Of a stretch of DNA of 58,792 nt, positions 33,945 to 41,646 are shown in pieces. The stretch comes from CAZHAX01 sp964530325 (GTDB lineage: Bacteria > Chloroflexota > Anaerolineae > B4-G1): positions 1-58,792 of the forward strand of contig CAZHAX010000018.1 of NCBI GenBank assembly GCA_964530325.1, written 5' to 3'. Both the position numbers and the translations under genes were made by a program. How positions within the stretch are numbered: the first letter of the stretch is position 1; every line of letters starts with the position of its first letter. The notes beneath the pieces were generated by a model, which saw nothing but the letters and a program-made list of their open reading frames with translations, did no database searches and was not told the origin of the DNA.

Positions 33945-34718
33945 ATGGGCGTGGCTGAAGGCAAGGGCCAAACGGAGCCGACCACGGCGGAGATTCTAGC
34001 GGAGGTCGAGCGTCGCCGTGCCGATAGCCGTCCCCGGCCCACCGGCCGCCAGCGGAAGATCATCCTGGCCGCCGATAGATTCCTCTTCTGGATATCGAAA
34101 CGCTGGCTGGTCATCGCCAACACGGTGGCCGTACTATACGTGGGGCTGCCCATACTGGCGCCGGTGCTGATGCACGTGGGCCTTACGGGCCCGGGCAGGG
34201 TCTTGTATGCAATCTACGCTCCTCTGTGCAACCAGCTGCCGCAGCGTTCCTGGTTCCTGTTCGGCCCCCAGGCGTCGTACACTATCGAAGAGCTGACAGC
34301 GCACCCGGACGATGGCTCCCCCACTCATCCTTGGGACAGCGGCTTCATCGGCGGCGAATCCTTCGGCTACAAGATCGCCCTATGTGAAAGGTGCACGAGC
34401 ATGCATCTGGCCATCGCAGCTGCCGGCATAGCCTACGCCGCGCTTAATCGGAAACACAGCATACGCCCGGCTCCCTGGTGGGCCTACGTCGGCCTCTTCG
34501 TGCCAATGGCACTCGACGGTGGGTACCAGCTTTTGTCCTACATGCTGGCCGCCGCCTGGCCCAGCGGCCCCATACAGCCGCACGAGACCTCGCCGCTGAT
34601 GAGGGTTATCACCGGCGGCCTGGCGGGGATCGCCACGATCTGGCTCGCCTATCCCCATCTGGAGGATGCAATGGGCGACCTTCGGCGGACGCTCAGCCGC
34701 CGATTCGGCTGGGAGTAG
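33945..34718 (+). CDS. DUF2085 membrane protein
   Basis: 257-residue membrane protein with a DUF2085 domain. The conserved Cys/His pattern is visible as YAPLCNQLPQRSWFL and CERCTSMHLAI, with about five membrane helices. The N-terminal 45 residues are soluble and basic. The function of DUF2085 proteins is unknown; the paired cysteines suggest metal or redox chemistry at the membrane. Seven bases separate it from pgeF, whose ribosome-binding site GGGAG lies inside this gene's last codons. Confidence 0.8.
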   Translation: MGVAEGKGQTEPTTAEILAEVERRRADSRPRPTGRQRKIILAADRFLFWISKRWLVIANTVAVLYVGLPILAPVLMHVGLTGPGRVLYAIYAPLCNQLPQRSWFLFGPQASYTIEELTAHPDDGSPTHPWDSGFIGGESFGYKIALCERCTSMHLAIAAAGIAYAALNRKHSIRPAPWWAYVGLFVPMALDGGYQLLSYMLAAAWPSGPIQPHETSPLMRVITGGLAGIATIWLAYPHLEDAMGDLRRTLSRRFGWE

Positions 34719-34724
34719 CCCGGC

Positions 34725-35507
34725 TTGATCCGGTTTTGCACGGACGGCATCGTTCACTACCAGTTCGAGCGCCTTGCCCAGGCCCCTGGATTGATTCATG
34801 CAGTATTCGCCAGGCTGGGTGGCGTCAGCCACAGCCCGTACGACACCCTCAACCTGGGGAACTCCGTCGGTGACGAGCCAGCTGCGGTAGAGGAGAACCT
34901 TCGCCGCGCCCTGGCCGCCCTCGGCCTGGCGATCGGCTGCCAGGTCAGCCCGTACCAGGTACATGGCTCCAGTGTAGAGCACGTGACGCGCTCCCAGGCT
35001 GGTGTCGTACTGCCGTCGGCTGACGGGCTGGTAACGACAGATGCAGGCCTGCCTCTTCTGCTCCGATTCGCAGACTGCGCGCCGCTGTTCCTGTACGACG
35101 CCGCCGGGCCGGCCATCGGGCTGGCCCACGTCGGCAGGCGCGGGTTGTCGGCCGGTATCGCTCCGGCAGCGGTCGCAGGTATGGTGGAGCACCTGGGGTC
35201 CGAGCCCTCACGGCTGTGGGCCGGCATAGGACCAGCGATCGGGGCCTGCTGCTATGAGGTAGCGCCGGACGAGGCGTGGGAGGTCGAGGCGGCCTGCCCG
35301 CCCGGTTGTGAGGTCGTACGACGCACCGGCGGGCGGACCTTCGTCGACCTGCCCGCCGCGGTCGAGGGACAGGTCCGGGCGGCGGGGGTCACAGAGATCG
35401 AGAACGCGGGGCTGTGCACGGCGTGCCATGTCGACGAGTTCTTCTCCCATCGGGCCGAGCGGGGGCGCACCGGCCGCTTCGGGGCCCTGATTGGACTAGC
35501 TGGATGA
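34725..35507 (+). CDS. pgeF: Peptidoglycan editing factor PgeF/YfiH-type purine nucleoside phosphorylase
   Basis: 260-residue multicopper-oxidase-like (laccase-domain) protein of the YfiH/PgeF family; members are reported as purine nucleoside phosphorylase/adenosine deaminase or peptidoglycan editing enzymes. The zinc-site residues are in YQVHGSS (His), RFADCAPLFL (Cys) and GLAHVGRRG (His). The last deviates from the usual HAGWRG but keeps the histidine. Start is TTG with GGGAG nine bases upstream. The stop overlaps the yggS start (ATGA), the usual neighbour. Confidence 0.9.
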   Translation: MIRFCTDGIVHYQFERLAQAPGLIHAVFARLGGVSHSPYDTLNLGNSVGDEPAAVEENLRRALAALGLAIGCQVSPYQVHGSSVEHVTRSQAGVVLPSADGLVTTDAGLPLLLRFADCAPLFLYDAAGPAIGLAHVGRRGLSAGIAPAAVAGMVEHLGSEPSRLWAGIGPAIGACCYEVAPDEAWEVEAACPPGCEVVRRTGGRTFVDLPAAVEGQVRAAGVTEIENAGLCTACHVDEFFSHRAERGRTGRFGALIGLAG

Positions 35508-36238
35508 GTCAAGTGCGTCGCAACGTCGAGCTTGTGCGACGGCGGATTGGGGCGGCCGCCTTACGGGCGGGCCGCGAGCCCTCTGACATAACGCTGGTAG
35601 CGGTTGCCAAGGGGTTTCCCGCTGAATCCGTCGTGGAGGCTTTCGACGCCGGTCTGCGCCGATTCGGGGAGAACCGGGTGGAGGAGGCTCGTGGCAAGAT
35701 GGCCGCTGTGCGAGCGGCTATCGGGGGCAGCCAGCCAGAGTGGCACATGGTGGGCCACATCCAGAGCCGCAAGGCGGAGGACGTGGCTGAGCTGTTCGAC
35801 TACGTCCACTCCGTCGACCGGCTGAAGGTTGCCCGCCGTCTCGAGCGATTCGCGCGCGAGATGGGTCGCATCCTGCCGGTGCTCCTCGAGTGCAATGTCT
35901 CCGGCGAAGAGAGCAAGTATGGCTTCGAAGTGGCGTGCTGGGAGGAGGAGGCTGTCCAGCGCGATGCGTTCTTGAGTGTGGTGGCCGAGATCCTCGAGAT
36001 GCCGGGTATCGCGGTGCGGGGCCTGATGACCATGGCCCCGCTGACTACGGACGCTGAGGACGTACGTCCGGTCTTCGCCCGTCTCCACGCACTGCTCGAT
36101 CTCCTGCGAGAGCGCTGGCCGGCCGGCGATTGGCGCCATCTCTCCATGGGCATGACAGACGATTTCGAGGTGGCGGTGGAGGAGGGGGCCACCCTGGTGC
36201 GCATCGGCCGGGCCGTCTTCGGTGATACCAGACCGTAG
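35504..36238 (+). CDS. yggS: PLP homeostasis protein (YggS/PROSC family)
   Basis: 244-residue pyridoxal-phosphate-binding protein of the alanine-racemase-like barrel fold. The PLP lysine lies in LVAVAKGFPAE, followed by FGENRVEEA, WHMVGHIQSRKA and the C-terminal LSMGMTDDFEVAVEEGATLVRIG phosphate-binding segment typical of the family (quoted in part). It maintains free PLP levels and has no known catalytic reaction. Start ATG overlaps the pgeF stop. Confidence 0.95.
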   Translation: MSQVRRNVELVRRRIGAAALRAGREPSDITLVAVAKGFPAESVVEAFDAGLRRFGENRVEEARGKMAAVRAAIGGSQPEWHMVGHIQSRKAEDVAELFDYVHSVDRLKVARRLERFAREMGRILPVLLECNVSGEESKYGFEVACWEEEAVQRDAFLSVVAEILEMPGIAVRGLMTMAPLTTDAEDVRPVFARLHALLDLLRERWPAGDWRHLSMGMTDDFEVAVEEGATLVRIGRAVFGDTRP

Positions 36239-36251
36239 AGAGGAGGCCTCT

Positions 36252-36518
36252 GTGGCAGCGACTGTCCTGAGACTAGTCAGCTTCATCTTCTGGGCCTACC
36301 GGCTGCTGATTATCGTGCGCGCCCTGCTGCCCTGGTTCGGAGTGGGCTACCGCCACCCGGTCATGGCTTTCCTGATTCGAGTGACAGAGCCTGTTCTCGG
36401 CCCACTTCGCAGAGCCTTTCCGCCAGCCGGCGGCATCGACTACACTCCGCTCGTGGCACTCTTCCTGCTCTGGGCGATCGAGCGCCTGGTCACCGCGATG
36501 GCGCTGGCGTTGTTGTAG
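36252..36518 (+). CDS. yggT: YggT family membrane protein
   Basis: 88-residue protein with two membrane segments and the family core RALLPWFGVGYRHPVMAFL ... RVTEPVLGPLRR (a YggT hallmark: 'P-x-x-R'). GTG start at 36,252 with a perfect AGGAGG five bases upstream. YggT proteins are found in cell-division/cell-envelope clusters next to yggS; the molecular role is not established. Confidence 0.9.
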   Translation: MAATVLRLVSFIFWAYRLLIIVRALLPWFGVGYRHPVMAFLIRVTEPVLGPLRRAFPPAGGIDYTPLVALFLLWAIERLVTAMALALL

Positions 36519-36532
36519 GGCAGGGTGCGAGC

Positions 36533-36844
36533 ATGGGACTCCACGTAGACGAGGGCAATGGGTGGTGCGCGTTCCGCGTCCATGTCACGCCTCGAAGCCG
36601 GCAGAATGAGGTGGTAGGGATCCACGGGGACGCCTTGAAGGTGCGAGTAGTGGCGGCGCCCGTAAGGGGAAAGGCGAATCGTGCCCTGGAGCTGTTTCTG
36701 GCAGAGCGACTCGGGGTTGTGGCTGAGGCGGTGCAAATCGTCTCCGGCCTCACCTCACGCCAGAAGCGGGTGCAGGTGACCGGCGTCTCCGCCGTCCACA
36801 TCCAATCCGTGTTCGCTATGTCGAAGGGCCACGGCGGCGCCTAG
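36533..36844 (+). CDS. yggU: DUF167 family protein (YggU)
   Basis: 103-residue DUF167 protein: FRVHVTPRSRQNEVVG, LKVRVVAAPVRGKANRAL and the SGLTSRQKRVQV ending are the family pattern. Function unknown. It closes the pgeF-yggS-yggT-yggU run, a conserved order in many bacteria. It is convergent with the NTPase gene 42 bases away. Confidence 0.9.
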   Translation: MGLHVDEGNGWCAFRVHVTPRSRQNEVVGIHGDALKVRVVAAPVRGKANRALELFLAERLGVVAEAVQIVSGLTSRQKRVQVTGVSAVHIQSVFAMSKGHGGA

Positions 36845-36886
36845 TCAGGGTTGCCCATTCGGACTGGGGCGCGCCCCAACCGGGCG

Positions 36887-39454
36887 TCAGGACTGAGCTG
36901 CGGCGAGTGGCTGCGATGCCTGGCTGCCAGCAGGCGGCTCTGCTTTCGGAGCCGCTCTCTGCACCCGGACGTCGTGCCGGTCGGCAATCTCCACGAGGGC
37001 ATGAAAGGCTGCATTGGCGACCGCAGGGCTGGCGTCTGACAGGGCAGCCTGAAGGGTTTCGATGCTGTCCGGCCTGCCCGCGCGCGCCAACACCTGCGCA
37101 GCAGCCAGCCGCACGGTGATATCCCCCTCAGCGAAGGCGCGCTTGGCCGAGGCCAAGGCGGCCTGCCCTGCACCTACCCCCTCGCCACGCGTCGCCGCCC
37201 AGGATATGAGCCAGGGCAGCTGAGAGATATCCGGCGGAGGCTCGACGCCCTTCGTCTCCAGCCAGTCCAGGTCCTCCAGCGCGGCGGCGACGGCTGAACG
37301 AACCGCCCATTCGCTGTCCTCTTCCATCGCGTGAATCGCGTCCCGATCGCCCTGGCGGGCCAGGGCGAAGATAGCTGCACGGCGAGCAGCCACGTCTCCA
37401 GAGTGGGCTACCTTTCGTAGGAAGTCGCTCTCTCCCCTCTTGGCCAGCGCCTCAGCAGCAGCCGGCCTCAGCGAATCGTCGTCCTGCTCGATCAGCAGGT
37501 CCTCCAGCAACTGCCGGGCAGCGCCCACGCCCACGCGGCCCAGCCCTAGTACGGCCGCCTCTCGCACGGCCAGGTGGCTGTCCCGGAGCGCAGCCGTGAG
37601 TGCCGGGAGGTCGGACACGTCTGCCATTCTGGTCATCCCGTGCACCGCAGCCAGCCTGACCTCGGGGTCGGCATGCTCGGCGGCCTTGCGGAAGAGGTAA
37701 CCCACTCCTGTCGTCTCGGTTGCCGCCAGTGCCTCGGCCAGCGATATGCGCAGTGATACGGGGCACCGGGATGCGAGGAACGATCGTGCCAGCAGCGCCA
37801 TCGCACCTCCGGTCCATGCTGCGTCGGCTGGCGCCTCTCTTATCCACTCCCCCACGCTCCGCACTCTGATCTGGAAAAGGTCATCCGGGCTGCCCAGCCA
37901 TCCGGCGATGAGTGAGGCCACATCGGCTAGGCCGGCGCAGAACGAGAGCACCCCGTCCCAGCGGCTCTCCTCCAAGCGGTCGGCAAGGCTATCGTGACCC
38001 AGGTCCACCAGCCGGCGGGCAGCAAGGTAGAGGCGCCACAAAGGGTGAGCGAAGCAATACAGGTCCGGCCCCACCCTACGCAGAATGGCTTGCGGCCCGA
38101 TCAGCGCCGTCCGGGCCTCTGTCAGAGCACCTGAAGGCCATTCCTCCAGGTGGGCCAGAGAGTCCTCCACGGCCAACTCTATCTCTTCCCAGGAGACCAA
38201 CGAGCCGCCCTCGTCCAACATCCGTTGAGCGATGCGGCTTAGAGCATCGCGGCAGGCGGCCCGCAGCCACGGGGGAGTCTCCTCCGGCAGGCGCAGCTCG
38301 AAGGCTCTGTCGTACAGCGCGGCGCGGCCCGACGGCGCTCCGCCCAGTCTGGTGATAACCATCGCCCGCAGCATCAGATCGAAGGGCAGCACCCCAAGTT
38401 GAGCCGCTCGCTGCAGCTCCGCGGCCAGCCTGGAGGGCTGGGCCAGATCGCCCTCGAGATCATCGTCCTGTACTGCTTCGGCCCACCGCGCGGCCAGCCG
38501 CCCCGCCCGGCCGGCATCCCATGGCGCTATGCGGACAGGCACGAAGCCCTCATCAGCCAGGGGGGCATAGCCGCGTGTACCCGTGACTACGATCCAGACG
38601 TTGTCCGGCACCAGCTGGGCGAGACGAGATAGCCAACCTGTGGCCAGCTGCTGCTGCCGGGCAGAGAGCTCGGACCAATCGTCGGCCAAGACGAGAGCCC
38701 GCCCCTCCTTGAGGCATTCGCGCAGCACGGCTGCCAGGACCCTCTTGGCGCCGACAGCGTCAAGCGAAGCGGCGAGCAGCGCCTCCACCTCCCAGCTGTC
38801 CTTGGCCGCCCCCCCCGCTTCCTCCGCACCCCGCTGCTCCGCGGACGCGTTCTCGGCGATCCACTCCCAATCGAGGACCGGCAGAGGAACATACAAGGGA
38901 ACTCGTCCCGATCCAGCCGTGCCATCGCCGCCGGGGCCTTCGGCATCGCTCTCGGCGCGGCTCGCTGCCAGGGCCAGATGCGCCAGCAGCGCGGTGCGCC
39001 CGCAGCCAGGCGGGCCCACGATCGTCAGTTGTGGATGGCCCTCGGCGATCATGTCGAGCCTAAGCTCCCGGTACATCTGGCTACCGAGTTCCACTTCGGC
39101 GAGCGACTCTGGCGGCCGGACTGGGGTGAGCAGCTCGGGCTCGACGAATAGGGAGCTCAGCGATGCCAGCTCCGGGGCGACCGTCGCATAGTCGGCCCAG
39201 CGCTCGACGGCTTTGGAGTAGCGATCCTCACCGCTGGCGGAGAGTTGGCTGCGGGCCTGCGCTGCCCGTTCCACAAGCGCGTTCCGAGCTGCCATGAAAG
39301 GCTGGCGCAGCAGACGGAGGAGGCCGAAAACGAGGATCGCTATGCCCGCCCCGATCACCGCCGAGACGAGATCGAAGACCCATAGGCTCAGGTCCGGCGC
39401 GGGCGCCACTACCGGCGCAGCTACTATGAAGAGCGAACTAGCCATGTGCGCCAC
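36887..39454 (-). CDS. Membrane-anchored NACHT/STAND-like NTPase with C-terminal HEAT repeats
   Basis: 855-residue protein. A membrane helix lies at about residues 27-48, then a juxtamembrane helix and a P-loop NTPase domain with GPPGCGRTALLAHLAL at 147-162 and Walker B RALVLADDWSEL. A helical middle region leads to HEAT-like repeats (about 600-830; for example DPEVRLAAVHGMTRMADVSD). The layout matches STAND/NACHT signal-transduction NTPases that sense ligands through superhelical repeats. The Walker A lysine is replaced by arginine (GRT, not GKT), so hydrolysis may be impaired. Start GTG 39,454 or ATG 39,445. It has its own consensus promoter and is single-gene. Confidence 0.8.
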   Translation of the reverse strand: MAHMASSLFIVAAPVVAPAPDLSLWVFDLVSAVIGAGIAILVFGLLRLLRQPFMAARNALVERAAQARSQLSASGEDRYSKAVERWADYATVAPELASLSSLFVEPELLTPVRPPESLAEVELGSQMYRELRLDMIAEGHPQLTIVGPPGCGRTALLAHLALAASRAESDAEGPGGDGTAGSGRVPLYVPLPVLDWEWIAENASAEQRGAEEAGGAAKDSWEVEALLAASLDAVGAKRVLAAVLRECLKEGRALVLADDWSELSARQQQLATGWLSRLAQLVPDNVWIVVTGTRGYAPLADEGFVPVRIAPWDAGRAGRLAARWAEAVQDDDLEGDLAQPSRLAAELQRAAQLGVLPFDLMLRAMVITRLGGAPSGRAALYDRAFELRLPEETPPWLRAACRDALSRIAQRMLDEGGSLVSWEEIELAVEDSLAHLEEWPSGALTEARTALIGPQAILRRVGPDLYCFAHPLWRLYLAARRLVDLGHDSLADRLEESRWDGVLSFCAGLADVASLIAGWLGSPDDLFQIRVRSVGEWIREAPADAAWTGGAMALLARSFLASRCPVSLRISLAEALAATETTGVGYLFRKAAEHADPEVRLAAVHGMTRMADVSDLPALTAALRDSHLAVREAAVLGLGRVGVGAARQLLEDLLIEQDDDSLRPAAAEALAKRGESDFLRKVAHSGDVAARRAAIFALARQGDRDAIHAMEEDSEWAVRSAVAAALEDLDWLETKGVEPPPDISQLPWLISWAATRGEGVGAGQAALASAKRAFAEGDITVRLAAAQVLARAGRPDSIETLQAALSDASPAVANAAFHALVEIADRHDVRVQRAAPKAEPPAGSQASQPLAAAQS

Positions 39455-39518
39455 TGTTTCTCTCTATGCAAGCGACCGCACCCGTAGGACCGCGGGCCGC
39501 CTGCTGCTTCAGCGGAGT

Positions 39519-39547
39519 ATGATAGCCAGGTTTGGCGCTGATGTCAA
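39519..39547 (-). promoter_or_regulatory. Promoter of the NACHT/HEAT NTPase gene
   Basis: TTGACA (39,547-39,542), 17-base spacer, TATCAT (39,524-39,519) on the minus strand, about 65 bases before the start codon. Confidence 0.7.
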
Positions 39548-39657
39548 CCGCACCAGCTAGCTCCGGTGTACCATCACTTGCGAGTAGTTGTTGCGTGCGG
39601 CTCGTCGTGGGAATCGCGGATCGGGGAGCCGGCCTCTTTTGTGGTACATCCGTACTA

Positions 39658-39686
39658 TTGACGCTCCCTGGACCATCGGTTAGAAT
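39658..39686 (+). promoter_or_regulatory. Orphan plus-strand promoter
   Basis: TTGACG (39,658-39,663), 17-base spacer, TAGAAT (39,681-39,686). No plus-strand gene follows: downstream is a short hairpin-rich stretch, then the zinc-ribbon gene in antisense. It may drive a small RNA. Confidence 0.55.
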
Positions 39687-39692
39687 GTGGAC

Positions 39693-39800
39693 GATGATGG
39701 GACGGGTCCCCGCCCCCCGGAACCCACATCAAAGGCTGTTGGTGGTTACCCTCCTTTCGCAAGCCGCGGCCTCCTCCCTCAGAGGGGGCCGCGGCGCTTT
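39693..39800 (+). ncRNA. Candidate small non-coding RNA
   Basis: Predicted transcript of about 108 bases from the orphan promoter to a terminator-like hairpin at 39,761-39,800 (GCCGCGGCC arms, followed by TTT). Inside, GGGACGGGTCCC can form a hairpin and AAAGG...CCTTT can form a second stem. It does not match 6S RNA, SRP RNA, tmRNA or RNase P features that I can recognise. With its promoter it fills most of the 39,455-39,812 gap. An alternative is that the hairpin is only the terminator of the zinc-ribbon gene on the other strand. Confidence 0.35.
39761..39800. terminator. GC-rich hairpin between zinc-ribbon gene and candidate sRNA
   Basis: Arms AAGC-CGCGGCC and GGCCGCGGCGCTT pair with a 2-base bulge, TTT follows on the plus strand. 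It could terminate the zinc-ribbon gene (minus, ends at 39,813), the candidate sRNA (plus), or both. Confidence 0.5.
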
Positions 39801-39812
39801 GCGAATTGCACC

Positions 39813-40511
39813 CTACAGACGGACGAGCATCCTATCGCAGTTGTTGCAGTTGGCCACCTTGCCCTGCCGCAGCTGCCACTCCAGGCTCGGAGCAATCGCC
39901 ACGCCACAGCCTGAGCAGGCGCCTGCCTCCACCCGGGCTACGGCGAAGCCGCCCTTCCTGTCCCACAGTGCGCGGAAGGCTGCCAAGTCATCCTCGTCGA
40001 TCCTGGGCAGTAGGTCCTTCTGCTCGCGCTCCAGCTCCGCCAGTTCGGCGCTGATGCGATCCCGTTCGGAGGATAGGTCTTCTTGCCCGACTGACCACTC
40101 CCGCTCTGTGGCCTCTAGGCGCGACGCCGCGCCCGAGACTGCCTTCTCGGCCTCGTCTCGCAGGATCATCGCCTCCAGCACGTTCTCCTCCAGCGACTGA
40201 CGTCTCCGCCCAAGTGCGGCCACCTCGGCCTGCAGGTCTGCCAGTTCCTTGGGGTTGGTGACCACGCCGCTGTAGAGCCGCTGCTCCGCCGTCCTCGCCT
40301 TTTCCGAAAGGCTCTTCAGCTCCAATTCCAGGTTGCGCTGCTGGCCGGACCCCACCTGCAGCGTCTCCTCAGCCTGCTCCAGCCCGGCGCGCGCATGCTG
40401 CACCGCCCCGCTGTCCTCGAGCTCGGCCTGCACCTTATTCAGATTCCGGCGCGTCTCCGCCAGTTCCGATTCGACCTGCTGGAGGCGATAGAGATCTTCC
40501 GGCTTCGTCAT
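39813..40511 (-). CDS. Coiled-coil protein with C4-type zinc ribbon
   Basis: 232-residue protein. Residues about 5-170 are a long heptad-rich antiparallel coiled coil, interrupted by the conserved turn YSGVVTNPKELADLQ. The C-terminal zinc ribbon has two CxxC knuckles (ACSGCGVAIAP and NCNNCDRMLV). This is the zf-RING_7/CT398-like family, widespread in bacteria and suggested to act as a nucleic-acid-binding or secretion-associated scaffold; function is not settled. It lies downstream of lgt but is separated from it by a rho-independent terminator. Confidence 0.88.
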   Translation of the reverse strand: MTKPEDLYRLQQVESELAETRRNLNKVQAELEDSGAVQHARAGLEQAEETLQVGSGQQRNLELELKSLSEKARTAEQRLYSGVVTNPKELADLQAEVAALGRRRQSLEENVLEAMILRDEAEKAVSGAASRLEATEREWSVGQEDLSSERDRISAELAELEREQKDLLPRIDEDDLAAFRALWDRKGGFAVARVEAGACSGCGVAIAPSLEWQLRQGKVANCNNCDRMLVRL

Positions 40512-40532
40512 ACTCTGTTCCCCCGGTCTAGA

Positions 40533-40570
40533 GACAAAAAGAAGAGCCCGATGCCAGAGGCATCAGGCTC
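40533..40570 (-). terminator. Rho-independent terminator of lgt
   Basis: On the minus strand a 12-position stem (GAGCC.GATGCC with its complement, one mismatch, AGA-type loop at 40,544-40,570) is followed by TTCTTTTTGTC, a U-rich tract. Confidence 0.8.
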
Positions 40571-40641
40571 GCGCGGCCTGCGCACCGTGCCATCCGAAGT
40601 GGAGCAGCGCGCCGGCCGTATGTGCCATCGCTGATCGCAGA

Positions 40642-41517
40642 CTAGGAGGATGACTCCGCTGCTGGCTGGGCTTCGCTGGCGGCGGGCCCGCCGCCTCTGC
40701 GCCCGCTCAGGTGGCGGGCCACCAGGGCTATCGTCGCCCCCACGATCAGCAGCAAGGCGAAGAGCTGCGCCGCTGCGATCGGGCCGACCATCCAGGCATC
40801 GGGGCGCAGGTACTCAATGAAGAACCGGCCCAGTGGATACAAGATCAAATAGCCGAGGAGGATATCCCCATGTCGCAGACGACGCTTGAGCCTCTTGGAG
40901 ATCAGGGCCAGGGAGACGAAGACGACAAGGCACCACAAGGACTCGTAGAGAAAGGTAGCGTGGAACAGAGTGTCCGGAGGATAGAGGGTCATGTTTCTGT
41001 AGGGGGCGATGCGGTTCGCCTCGTCGATGACTACGCCGAAGGGTAGGTTGGTGGGCGGGCCGTACAGTTCCTGGTTGATGAAGTTGCCCCAGCGGCCGAG
41101 CGCTTGGCCCAGGGCCAATCCTGGCGCGCCGTAGTCGAGCCACTGCAGTGGGCGGAGCCCTGCACGCAGAGCATAGATGATCGCGCCGAGCGCACCGCCT
41201 GCTATGGCACCGTAGATGCCCAGGCCGCCCCTCTTGATGTTCAGTATCTCGAGCGGATTCTCACGGTAGTAGCTCCAGCCCGCTGATCCACCCGAGGGCT
41301 CGGAGAAGACGTGGTACAGTCGGGCCCCGATGATGCCCAGAACAACCGCTAGCAGCAGGGCATTCCACACGTGATCCGGATTCTCGCCATCCTGCGCGGC
41401 CCGCCTTGCGGCGTAGTAGGCGCCAAGGATGATGCCCAAGACGAGCAGGACGCCGTACCAGTGAACAGCGAAGTTGGGCCCGATCTGTATGAGTATGGGG
41501 TCGACCGGTGGCCTCAT
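40642..41517 (-). CDS. lgt: Prolipoprotein diacylglyceryl transferase
   Basis: 291-residue membrane enzyme that transfers diacylglycerol from phosphatidylglycerol to the lipobox cysteine of prelipoproteins. About seven membrane helices with the signature GRWGNFINQELYGPPTNLPF, the HWYGVLLVLG start and HATFLYESLW. Substrates in this window include WtpA, the TPR-zincin and the DUF333 protein. ATG 41,517 has AAGGAGG upstream and an extended -10 promoter (TGG then TATAAT, 41,552-41,547) about 30 bases away. Confidence 0.95.
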   Translation of the reverse strand: MRPPVDPILIQIGPNFAVHWYGVLLVLGIILGAYYAARRAAQDGENPDHVWNALLLAVVLGIIGARLYHVFSEPSGGSAGWSYYRENPLEILNIKRGGLGIYGAIAGGALGAIIYALRAGLRPLQWLDYGAPGLALGQALGRWGNFINQELYGPPTNLPFGVVIDEANRIAPYRNMTLYPPDTLFHATFLYESLWCLVVFVSLALISKRLKRRLRHGDILLGYLILYPLGRFFIEYLRPDAWMVGPIAAAQLFALLLIVGATIALVARHLSGRRGGGPAASEAQPAAESSS

Positions 41518-41546
41518 CCATTCCTCCTTCTGGAAGTGTGCGGCTG

Positions 41547-41552
41547 ATTATA
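41547..41552 (-). promoter_or_regulatory. Extended -10 promoter of lgt
   Basis: Minus-strand TGG followed directly by TATAAT, a TGn-extended -10 element. No convincing -35 box at 16-18 bases. Confidence 0.5.
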
Positions 41553-41646
41553 CCACAGGGGTGGTTGTGCAGCCAGAGGCGACTGGCCCTGCGCGCGGCA
41601 GGTACGCGGCCAGCGATGCTCGCAGGAAGGCGCCGGCGGCCGTGGT

